Origin: Actinomyces sp.
GTDB lineage: Bacteria; Actinomycetota; Actinomycetes; Actinomycetales; Actinomycetaceae
Direction of reading: 5' to 3'
Length of the DNA: 43,287 bases
Assembly (NCBI RefSeq): GCF_030524025.1
Contig: NZ_JAUNHI010000011.1
Span: 13,887 to 57,173 of the forward strand
The position numbers were made by a program, and so were the translations under genes. This document shows, one piece after another, positions 24,999 to 32,109 of the stretch (position 1 is the stretch's first letter; each line of letters starts with the position of its first letter). A model generated the notes under the pieces. It ran no database searches. It was not told the origin of the DNA and saw only the letters and a program-made list of their open reading frames with translations.

Positions 24999-27866
24999 AT
25001 GAGCTCGCCCGCCCAGCGCTACGCCGCAGCCCGTCGCCGTCAGGCCGCCTCGCGCACCGAGCTCGCCCGCTTCGCCCAGGCCTACGACTTTCCCCTCGAC
25101 GACTTCCAGACCGAGGCGTGCCAGGCCCTCGAGCGCGGCGAGGGCGTGCTCGTGGCCGCCCCCACCGGCGCGGGCAAGACCATCGTCGGGGAGTTCGCCG
25201 TCCACCTGGCACTGGCCGGCGGGCGCAAGGCCTTCTACACCACACCCATCAAGGCGCTGTCCAACCAGAAGTACCTCGACCTGGTCGCCCGCCACGGCGC
25301 CGACAGGGTCGGTCTGCTCACCGGGGACGCCTCGGTCAACCCCCACGCCGAGGTCATCGTCATGACCACCGAGGTCCTGCGCAACATGCTCTACTCCGGG
25401 GCACGGGACCTGGACCGCCTCGGCTTCGTCATCATGGATGAGGTCCACTACCTCGCCGACCGTTTCCGCGGGCCCGTGTGGGAGGAGGTCATCATCCACC
25501 TGGCCCCCGAGGTTCAGGTCGTCTCGCTGTCGGCGACCGTGTCCAACGCCGAGGACTTCGGCCGGTGGCTCGACCAGGTGCGCGGCCGCACTGCCGTCGT
25601 CGTCTCCGAGCACCGTCCCGTGCCCCTGACCCAGCACATGATGGTGGGGCGCCGGCTCCTGCCCCTCCACACCCATCCCGGGGCACCGGAGTCCGCCGAC
25701 GGGCCGGTCGTCAACCCCGAGCTCGTCTCGGCGGTCAGGGACGCCCGCCGCGCCGCCGGGTCCCAGAGCGGTGGAGCACGGTCTAGGGCCGGGGCAGCCC
25801 ATCTCCGCAGGCACCGGGGCTCGGGGCGAGCCCCGCGCCGCGACGAGCGCGGCACCCGCTCGGCCCGGCTGCGCCCGCCGGCGCGACGGGTGGTTGTCGA
25901 CGCCCTCGCCCGCGCCGGCCTCCTGCCGGCCATCGTCTTCGTCTTCTCCCGCGCCGGCTGCGACGAGGCGGTCAGGCAGGTCGTCGGTGGGGGAGTGGAC
26001 CTGACCACGGAGCACGAGGCCGCCCTCATCCGCCAGATCGTCGAGCGCCGTACGGCCGACATCCCTGCGGCCGACCTGGGCGTCCTGGGCTACCACACCT
26101 GGGTCCACGCCCTCCAGCGCGGCGTCGCCTCCCACCACGCCGGACTGCTGCCGGTGTTCAAGGAGACGGTCGAGGAGCTCTTCAGCGCCGGACTGGTCAA
26201 GGTGGTCTACGCCACCGAAACCCTGGCGCTGGGCATCAACATGCCGGCGCGCACCGTCGTCCTGGAGTCCCTGCGCAAGTGGAACGGCTCGGCGCACGTC
26301 ACACTGAGCCCCGGGGAGTACACCCAGCTGACCGGGCGCGCCGGGCGACGCGGCATCGACGTCGAGGGCCACGCGGTCGTCCTGGCCACTGAGGACGTCG
26401 AGCCCGCGTTCGTGTCCTCCCTGGCCTCCAAGCGCACCTATCCGCTCGTGTCGGCCTTCCGTCCCACCTACAACATGGCGGTCAACCTCTTGGGCCGCAC
26501 CTCCCGCGCCCGCGCCCGGGAGGTCCTGGAGTCCTCCTTCGCCCAGTACCAGGCCGACCGGGGCGTCGTCGAGCTCGCCGCCCAGGCCCGCCGCACCCGC
26601 GCCTCCGTGGCGCACCTGGCCGAGGCGATGGCCTGCCACCTGGGGGACTTCTCCCAGTACGCCACCCTGCGCCGGCGCATCACCGAGGCCGAGGCCGAGC
26701 TGTCCCGGGCCCGGCGCGAGGAGCGACGTACCGACGCGGGACGGCAGATGGGCTCCCTGCGCCGGGGAGACGTCATTGTCCATGCCCGGGGGCGCCGCTC
26801 CCGGCACGCCGTGGTCGTCGAGGTCGGGGCAGATCGCACCGGCACGGCCAGCCTGACGGTCCTGGGGGAGGACTCGCGCGTCATGACTCTGACGCCCGAC
26901 ACGACGCCCGCCGGGGTCATGCGGGTCGGATCCATGCCCCTGGCCGACTCCCTGGACCTGCGCCGCCCGCGCGACCGGGACCGGCTCGTGGGGCGCCTGG
27001 TCGACAAGCTGCGCTCCGGGGACCTGGAGCGTCCCGGCAGGCGCGGCGCCGCTCAGGCCGACGGCGCCGCCCGGCAGGCCGTGCTGGCCGAGCGGCTCGA
27101 GGACCTGCGCCGGCAGATGCGCGCCCACCCGTGCCACGGCTGTCCCGACCGCGAGGAGCACGCGGGCCTGGGCCGCCGGTGGTCGCGGGCGCTGGCCGAG
27201 GCCGAGCGGCTCCAGGCGCGGGTGGACAGGCGCACCGGCACCATTGCCCGGCTCTTCAACGCCGTGTGCCAGGTGCTCATCGACCTGGGCTACCTCGAGC
27301 CCGAGGACCGCGACGACCCGCAGGGCGACCTGCGCGTCACGACAACCGGGGCCATGCTGGCCCGGGTCTACGCCGAGCGCGACCTGCTCATCGCCGAGTG
27401 CCTGAGCCGGGGCGTGTGGGACGGCCTGGGGTCGGATGACCTCGCCGGCGCGGTCAGCGCCTGCGTCTATGAGCCACGCGCCGGCTCGCCGTCCATTGGT
27501 CTGCCGGTCGCGCCGGGCACCCGCCTGGGTGAGATCCTGCGCGAGGAGCTGGCCCTGGCCCGCAGGATCAACGACCTGGAGGCCCTGGCCCGCATCGAGC
27601 CGTCCAGCGGCGCCGAGCCCGCCCTGGCCGGCGCCATCCGGGCCCGGGCCCAGGGCACCGACCTCGGGGAGGTTCTGGAGTCCACCGAGCTGACGGCGGG
27701 GGACTTCGTGCGCTGGAGCCGCCAGGTGCTCGACGTGCTCGCCCAGTTGTCCGTCCTGGAGCCCCGGGGCTCCGGTGGCGTCGGGGCCGCCGCCGCGGCC
27801 GAGCGGGCCCACGCCGAGGTCGACAGGGGAGTGGTGGCCTGGTCGGGTCTCGAGGGCGGCCAGTGA
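24999..27866 (+). CDS. helY: Ski2/Mtr4-like DExH-box helicase HelY
   Basis: A 955-residue superfamily 2 helicase close to eukaryotic Ski2/Mtr4 and mycobacterial HelY. Motif Ia-type ALSNQKYLD follows Walker A VAAPTGAGKTIVGEF (about residues 50-65); motif II is the DEVH box in IMDEVHYLADRF; motif III is VVSLSATVSNAED; motif VI is QLTGRAGRRGIDVEGHAVVL. The C-terminal third contains the DSHCT-type domain (VLSVLEPRGSG near the end). A basic, low-complexity insert (about residues 245-300, Arg-rich) separates the two RecA-like domains. The likely role is RNA unwinding or turnover. Its stop overlaps the start of lnt (GTGA). Confidence 0.94.
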   Translation: MSSPAQRYAAARRRQAASRTELARFAQAYDFPLDDFQTEACQALERGEGVLVAAPTGAGKTIVGEFAVHLALAGGRKAFYTTPIKALSNQKYLDLVARHGADRVGLLTGDASVNPHAEVIVMTTEVLRNMLYSGARDLDRLGFVIMDEVHYLADRFRGPVWEEVIIHLAPEVQVVSLSATVSNAEDFGRWLDQVRGRTAVVVSEHRPVPLTQHMMVGRRLLPLHTHPGAPESADGPVVNPELVSAVRDARRAAGSQSGGARSRAGAAHLRRHRGSGRAPRRDERGTRSARLRPPARRVVVDALARAGLLPAIVFVFSRAGCDEAVRQVVGGGVDLTTEHEAALIRQIVERRTADIPAADLGVLGYHTWVHALQRGVASHHAGLLPVFKETVEELFSAGLVKVVYATETLALGINMPARTVVLESLRKWNGSAHVTLSPGEYTQLTGRAGRRGIDVEGHAVVLATEDVEPAFVSSLASKRTYPLVSAFRPTYNMAVNLLGRTSRARAREVLESSFAQYQADRGVVELAAQARRTRASVAHLAEAMACHLGDFSQYATLRRRITEAEAELSRARREERRTDAGRQMGSLRRGDVIVHARGRRSRHAVVVEVGADRTGTASLTVLGEDSRVMTLTPDTTPAGVMRVGSMPLADSLDLRRPRDRDRLVGRLVDKLRSGDLERPGRRGAAQADGAARQAVLAERLEDLRRQMRAHPCHGCPDREEHAGLGRRWSRALAEAERLQARVDRRTGTIARLFNAVCQVLIDLGYLEPEDRDDPQGDLRVTTTGAMLARVYAERDLLIAECLSRGVWDGLGSDDLAGAVSACVYEPRAGSPSIGLPVAPGTRLGEILREELALARRINDLEALARIEPSSGAEPALAGAIRARAQGTDLGEVLESTELTAGDFVRWSRQVLDVLAQLSVLEPRGSGGVGAAAAAERAHAEVDRGVVAWSGLEGGQ

Positions 27867-29464
27867 GCCGCCTGCGTGCCGGGGCCCCGGTGCTGGGTGC
27901 CCTGGCGGCCGGGCTGGCCCTGTGGGCGGCTTTCCCGCCGCTGGGCCTGTGGTGGGCCGCCCCGCTGGGCGTGGCGGCACTGCTTGCGCTTTCCTCCGGT
28001 CGGGGCGTGGCCGCCGGGGCCGGGCTGGGCGCCGTCTTCGGCCTGGGCCTGTTCACCCCCTTGCTGCACTTCACCGCCGTCGCGATGGGCAACTCCATCG
28101 GCTGGGTGGCCCTTGTTATCGTCGAGTCCGCCTACCTGGCGGCCCTGGGCGGCGCCTGGGCACTGGTCAGCCGTGTGCGGCTGCTCGCCGAGGACCGTCC
28201 CGGCGGCCCCTGGGCGCGGATCGTTGCCTGGACCGTGCTGTGGTGCGCCGTCGAGGAGCTGCGCTCGTCCTGGCCGCTGGGCGGGTTCCCCTTCGGGCGG
28301 CTGGCCTACGCCATGGTGCAGGCGCCGGCGCTGCCGGTGGCAGCCTATGGCGGGTCACTGGGTCTGAGCGCCCTCGTGGCCATGGTCGCCGCCTGCCTGG
28401 TCCAGACGGTCCGGGCGCTGGGCGCCCGCCGCCACCGCCCCGCACTGGTCCTGGCCGCCACCGCCGGCGCCCTCCTCCTGGCTCCTACGGCCCTGCCCGT
28501 GCCCACGGGCGCCGAGAACGGGACCCTGCGCGTCGGGGTGGTCCAGGGCAATGTGGCCACCGACTTCGAGGACGCCTTCGCCCGCGCCCTCGAGGTCACC
28601 GGCAACCATGCCCGAGCCACCCAGGACCTCGCCCAGGACGTGGGGCCGGGGAGCCTTGACCTCGTCATCTGGCCGGAGAACTCCGCCGACCTCGACCCGC
28701 GCACGCACCCGGACAGCGCGGTCCTGGTCGAGCAGTCCGCCCAGGCGGTCGCCGCCCCCGTGCTCGTGGGCGCCGTCGCCTTCGCCGAGGACGTGCGCTA
28801 CAACGACGTCGTCGTGTGGAGCCCGGGCACCGGGCCGGGGGAGTACTACCGCAAGCACCGGCCCGTGCCCTTCGCCGAGTACGTGCCCTGGCGTCCCCTC
28901 GTGCGCGCGGTGACCGACCAGGCCGATCGCATCGGCACCGACATGGCTCCCGGCACCGGCGCCCAGACGCTGACCGTGCGCGCCGCCACCCAGGGCCGCG
29001 ACGTCACCCTGGCCATGGGCATCTGCTTCGAGGTCGCCTATGACGGTCTCCTGCGCGAGGGTGTGGCCCAGGGTGGAGAGGTCATCGTCATCCCCACGAA
29101 CAACGCCTCCTTCCTCACCTCCTCCGAGGCCGCCCAGCAGCTGGCCCAGGGCCGGGTGCAGGCGGTCGTCCACGGCCGGACGGTCGTCCAGGTCTCAACC
29201 GTGGGCATCACCGCGATCATCAGTCCCTCGGGCGAAGTGGTCCAGCGCCTCCGGCCCTACACGAGCGCCGGGCTCGTGGCCGACGTGCCGCTGCGCACCT
29301 CGACGACCGTCGCCGACCGCCTGGGCGCCGCGCCGGCGGTGCTCGTACAGGTCGGCGGCGCCCTCCTCGCGGCAGCCGGTATCGTGGAGGCAGCCCGCAG
29401 GAGGCGGGGCCGCGCAGGCCGACGGCTGCGTCGAGCCGATCGCACCGAGAGAGAGCACCAGTGA
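27863..29464 (+). CDS. lnt: Apolipoprotein N-acyltransferase
   Basis: A 533-residue membrane enzyme with six to seven N-terminal helices (to about residue 210), then a nitrilase-like domain, then a C-terminal helix. The catalytic triad is in WPENSADLDP (Glu272), YYRKHRPVPFAEY (Lys331) and GICFEVAYDG (Cys388). It N-acylates the lipid-modified cysteine of lipoproteins. GTG 27863 overlaps the helY stop, and its own stop overlaps ppm1, so all three are translated in series. In mycobacteria Lnt and polyprenol monophosphomannose synthase are fused or adjacent, so the neighbour is expected. RibY is one likely substrate in this window. Confidence 0.94.
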   Translation: MSRLRAGAPVLGALAAGLALWAAFPPLGLWWAAPLGVAALLALSSGRGVAAGAGLGAVFGLGLFTPLLHFTAVAMGNSIGWVALVIVESAYLAALGGAWALVSRVRLLAEDRPGGPWARIVAWTVLWCAVEELRSSWPLGGFPFGRLAYAMVQAPALPVAAYGGSLGLSALVAMVAACLVQTVRALGARRHRPALVLAATAGALLLAPTALPVPTGAENGTLRVGVVQGNVATDFEDAFARALEVTGNHARATQDLAQDVGPGSLDLVIWPENSADLDPRTHPDSAVLVEQSAQAVAAPVLVGAVAFAEDVRYNDVVVWSPGTGPGEYYRKHRPVPFAEYVPWRPLVRAVTDQADRIGTDMAPGTGAQTLTVRAATQGRDVTLAMGICFEVAYDGLLREGVAQGGEVIVIPTNNASFLTSSEAAQQLAQGRVQAVVHGRTVVQVSTVGITAIISPSGEVVQRLRPYTSAGLVADVPLRTSTTVADRLGAAPAVLVQVGGALLAAAGIVEAARRRRGRAGRRLRRADRTEREHQ

Positions 29465-30249
29465 AGTCCCTCGTCGTCATCCCCACCTACAACGAGATCG
29501 AGTCCCTGCCCGGCGCCCTGGACCGGCTGCGTGCCGCGGCGCCCGAGGCCCACGTCCTCGTCGTCGACGACAACTCCCCGGACGGCACCGGCGCCCTGGC
29601 CGACACCCGGGCCGCGGAGGATGACCACGTCCACGTCCTGCACCGGGCGGAGAAGAATGGCCTCGGACCCGCCTACCTCGCGGGCTTCTCCTGGGGGCTC
29701 GCCTCGGGCTACGAGCTCGTCTGCGAGATGGACGCCGATGGCTCCCACCGTGCCGAGGACCTCGCCCTGGTCATCCAGCGTGCCGAGATGGCCGACGCCC
29801 CCGAGCTCGTCATCGGCTCACGCTGGGTCTCGGGCGGTGCCACCCAGGGCTGGGACGCCAGGCGCGTGGCCCTGTCCCGCGGCGGCAACCTCTACATCAA
29901 CGCGATGCTCGGCCTGGGGGTGCGCGACGCCACCGCCGGGCTGCGGGCCTACAGGGCCGAGATCCTGCGCCGGATGGACCTGAGCAAGGTCGAGGCGCTG
30001 GGATACGGTTTCCAGGTCAACATGACCCTGCTCGTCCACCAGGCCGGTGGGCGCATCGTCGAGATGCCGATCACCTTCCTGGAGCGCGAGGCCGGGCAGT
30101 CCAAGCTCTCGGGCGGGATCTTCACCGAGGAGCTCGCACTGGTCACCAAATGGGGCCTGGCCAAGCGCTCCGAGCAGCTCGTCACCCTGGCGGGCAAGGG
30201 TCTGGGCCTGGCCTCGCAGGCCGTCTCCCGCGCACGCGGCAGGTCCTGA
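29461..30249 (+). CDS. ppm1: Polyprenol monophosphomannose synthase
   Basis: A 262-residue glycosyltransferase family 2 enzyme of the dolichol-phosphate mannose synthase type. VVIPTYNEIESLPGAL and VVDDNSPDGTGALAD are the nucleotide-binding blocks; EMDADGSH has the DxD metal site; GATAGLRAYR-like DATAGLRAYRAEIL and LGYGFQVNMTLLVH are typical. There is no C-terminal membrane domain, as in bacterial soluble forms. It transfers mannose from GDP-mannose to polyprenyl phosphate, which supplies mannose for lipoglycans and protein mannosylation outside the membrane. GTG 29461 overlaps the lnt stop (GTGA). The coupling to Lnt mirrors mycobacteria. Confidence 0.93.
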   Translation: MKSLVVIPTYNEIESLPGALDRLRAAAPEAHVLVVDDNSPDGTGALADTRAAEDDHVHVLHRAEKNGLGPAYLAGFSWGLASGYELVCEMDADGSHRAEDLALVIQRAEMADAPELVIGSRWVSGGATQGWDARRVALSRGGNLYINAMLGLGVRDATAGLRAYRAEILRRMDLSKVEALGYGFQVNMTLLVHQAGGRIVEMPITFLEREAGQSKLSGGIFTEELALVTKWGLAKRSEQLVTLAGKGLGLASQAVSRARGRS

Positions 30250-30266
30250 CCGGCCCCCGGCGAGTC

Positions 30267-30620
30267 TCAGAGCCGCTCGCGGTAGACCTCCCCGGAGCGC
30301 AGCATCTCGAGGCGCTCATCGAGCAGGACCTTGAGCTCGTCGATCTCGCGACGCTCAAGCAGCATGTCCCAGTGGGTGCGCGGGGCCTTCTTGGGCTCGT
30401 CGGCCTCGGGGTCGTCCTGGCCGCGCAGCGCCGCCACCTGCCCGCACTCGGGGCACTCCCAGGTCAGGGGGACCTCCGCCTCAACCGACATCGGCACGGA
30501 GGTGACATGGGCCAGGGGACACTCGTAGGTGACGACCTGCCGCTCGGCGAACTCCACGCCGTCCTCGGACTCCATCGACTTGGCTCCGATGGTCATGCCC
30601 CGTAGCGCGCGGTCTGCCAT
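30267..30620 (-). CDS. rbpA: RNA polymerase-binding protein RbpA
   Basis: A 117-residue protein of the actinobacteria-specific RbpA family, which stabilises open complexes with the main sigma factors. MADRALRGMTIGAKSMESED is the N-terminal tail; TYECPLAHVTSVPMSVEAE with WECPECGQVA is the core domain (three cysteines, as in forms with zinc or partial zinc binding); RTHWDMLLERREIDELKVLL is the C-terminal sigma-interaction domain. ATG 30620 has AAGGAG about eight bases upstream and gives the normal start; the open frame beyond it is low-complexity. It converges on ppm1 with only 17 bases between stops. Confidence 0.95.
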   Translation of the reverse strand: MADRALRGMTIGAKSMESEDGVEFAERQVVTYECPLAHVTSVPMSVEAEVPLTWECPECGQVAALRGQDDPEADEPKKAPRTHWDMLLERREIDELKVLLDERLEMLRSGEVYRERL

Positions 30621-30842
30621 GCTCCTGCTCCTTCTCGTGGCGGCCTGGTGAGCTCCCCGCCCCGACTCGGGCCGTGCGGAGCACGACCGCCTCAACGCCT
30701 CCCGGCCGCCTGCCATTCCCGCCGGGCCGCCGAAGGCGGGGTTGTACCGGCGGCCGGGGCCGCCCGGCCGTGAAGTCTACCCCCTCAGGCCCGCCGTGAG
30801 ACGCCGGCGTCGTTCGGCCCACTGACCCGGCCCCGGCAGCGG

Positions 30843-30848
30843 CATACT
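30843..30848 (+). promoter_or_regulatory. -10 box of pfkA, predicted leaderless
   Basis: CATACT ends six bases before ATG 30855, with no Shine-Dalgarno sequence. The 234-base gap to rbpA is otherwise very GC-rich, with short imperfect inverted repeats and no clear element beyond the rbpA ribosome-binding site. Confidence 0.45.
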
Positions 30849-30854
30849 GCCGCC

Positions 30855-31979
30855 ATGGCAACCAAGCGCATCGGCATCCTGACGGCGGGCGGCGACGCCC
30901 CCGGACTCAACGCGGCGATCCGCGGCTTCGGCAAGGCGGCGATCCGGGACCACGGCTGGACCCTCTTGGGATTCCGCGACGGCCTGCGAGGGTTGGCCGA
31001 GAACCGCTTCACCGAGCTGGACGGGGCCGCGCTGTCGGGGATCCTGACCACCGGCGGGACAATGCTGGGCACGAGCCGCGACAAGGTCCACCGGATGGTC
31101 GTCGACGGCGAGGTGCGCGACATGGTGCCCACGATCGTGGACAACTACGCCCGGAACGGCCTCGACGCGCTCATCTGCCTGGGCGGGGGAGGCACGGCCA
31201 AGAACGCCAAGCGCCTCATGGACGCCGGCCTCAACGTCATCCACCTGCCCAAGACCATCGACAACGACATCGTCGAGACCGACTCCTCCTTCGGATTCTC
31301 CACCGCACTGGAGATCGCCACCGAGGCGGTCGACCGCCTCCACTCCACCGCCCACTCCCACCACCGGATCATCCTGGCCGAGATCATGGGCCACCGGGCC
31401 GGCTGGCTGGCCCTGGGGGCCGGCATCGCCGGGGGCGCCGACGTCATCCTCCTGCCCGAGATCCCCTACTCGGTGGCGGCCATCGCCGAGCGGATCGAGC
31501 AGCGCCGGTCCCACGGCTCGACCTTCTCGGTGATCGCAGTGGCCGAGGGCGCCCTCGCCCAGGCCGACGCCGCCGAGCTCGACCGGGCGCGTGCCCTGGT
31601 CAAGGACGCCTCGACCCCCGAGCTCAAGGCGATGGCCAAGCGCAATGTCAAGGCCCTTGAGGCCTCGCACCGGGCCAACACCTTCACCCTGGCCGAGGAG
31701 CTCGAGGCCACCACCGGCCTCGAGGCGCGCGTGTCCATCCTGGGCTATGTCCAACGCGGCGGCATTCCCAACGCGGCCGACCGTCTCCTGGGCACCCGCC
31801 TGGGGGTCGCCGGTGTCCGGGCGGTGGCCGAGGGGACCTTCGGGGTCATGGTGGCCGACCGTGGCCATGACACCGCGCTCGTGCCGCTGGCCGAGGTGGC
31901 CGGCAGGATCAAGTACGTCCCCACCGACCACGAGTGGATTCGGGCCGCTCGGGCCGTGGGCACCGCCCTGGGCGACTGA
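30855..31979 (+). CDS. pfkA: 6-phosphofructokinase
   Basis: A 374-residue enzyme of the PfkA family, committing fructose-6-phosphate to glycolysis. GILTAGGDAPGLNAAIRGFG is the N-terminal nucleotide/substrate block; PKTIDNDIVETDSSFGFSTA contains the catalytic Asp region; EIMGHRAGWLALGAGIAGGA binds the substrate. Two diagnostic positions are notable: the GGDG motif reads GGGGT (residues 110-114), with Gly113 at the place of E. coli Gly104, and Lys133 at the place of E. coli Gly124. Gly104/Lys124 is seen in actinobacterial ATP-dependent group III enzymes, whereas PPi enzymes carry Asp104, so ATP use is more likely. ATG 30855 is supported by the -10 box six bases upstream. Confidence 0.94.
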   Translation: MATKRIGILTAGGDAPGLNAAIRGFGKAAIRDHGWTLLGFRDGLRGLAENRFTELDGAALSGILTTGGTMLGTSRDKVHRMVVDGEVRDMVPTIVDNYARNGLDALICLGGGGTAKNAKRLMDAGLNVIHLPKTIDNDIVETDSSFGFSTALEIATEAVDRLHSTAHSHHRIILAEIMGHRAGWLALGAGIAGGADVILLPEIPYSVAAIAERIEQRRSHGSTFSVIAVAEGALAQADAAELDRARALVKDASTPELKAMAKRNVKALEASHRANTFTLAEELEATTGLEARVSILGYVQRGGIPNAADRLLGTRLGVAGVRAVAEGTFGVMVADRGHDTALVPLAEVAGRIKYVPTDHEWIRAARAVGTALGD

Positions 31980-31985
31980 CGGCCC

Positions 31986-32034
31986 CTCCGCGAGATCGGT
32001 AGATATGGCACCTCGAGATCGGGACATATGACAC
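31986..32034. repeat. Dispersed repeat, copy B
   Basis: Two tandem, same-direction units: CTCCGCGAGATCGGTAGATA followed by TGGCAC (31986-32011), and GAGATCGGGACATATGACAC (32015-32034). On the other strand these read GTGTCATATGTCCCGATCTC and GTGCCATATCTACCGATCTC, nearly identical to the two unit types of copy A at 10131-10172. It starts seven bases after the pfkA stop and lies between convergent genes (pfkA and uvrA2). The remaining bases to 32109 show nothing recognisable. Confidence 0.8.
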
Positions 32035-32109
32035 TGGCGGATGGGGTTGGTCCGGCCGCGTCACAGCCGCAGGGTCATCAGGGTGTGGACGTGGGAGGAC
32101 GCCCCGGCC

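Noticed and set aside
22859-25000. A 713-codon minus-strand frame opposite tatC and the lipid kinase
   Set aside because: Crosses three real genes and intergenic gaps with no promoter, ribosome-binding site or motif; a GC-driven artefact.
24735-27980. A 1081-codon open frame on the minus strand opposite helY
   Set aside because: It lies fully antisense to a helicase with all motifs intact, is rich in Gly/Gln/Val/His, and has no family motif. Long antisense frames are expected where codon third positions are nearly all G or C.
31986-32034. The two tandem units as a minimal CRISPR array
   Set aside because: The units abut without 30-40-base unique spacers, and no cas genes are nearby.
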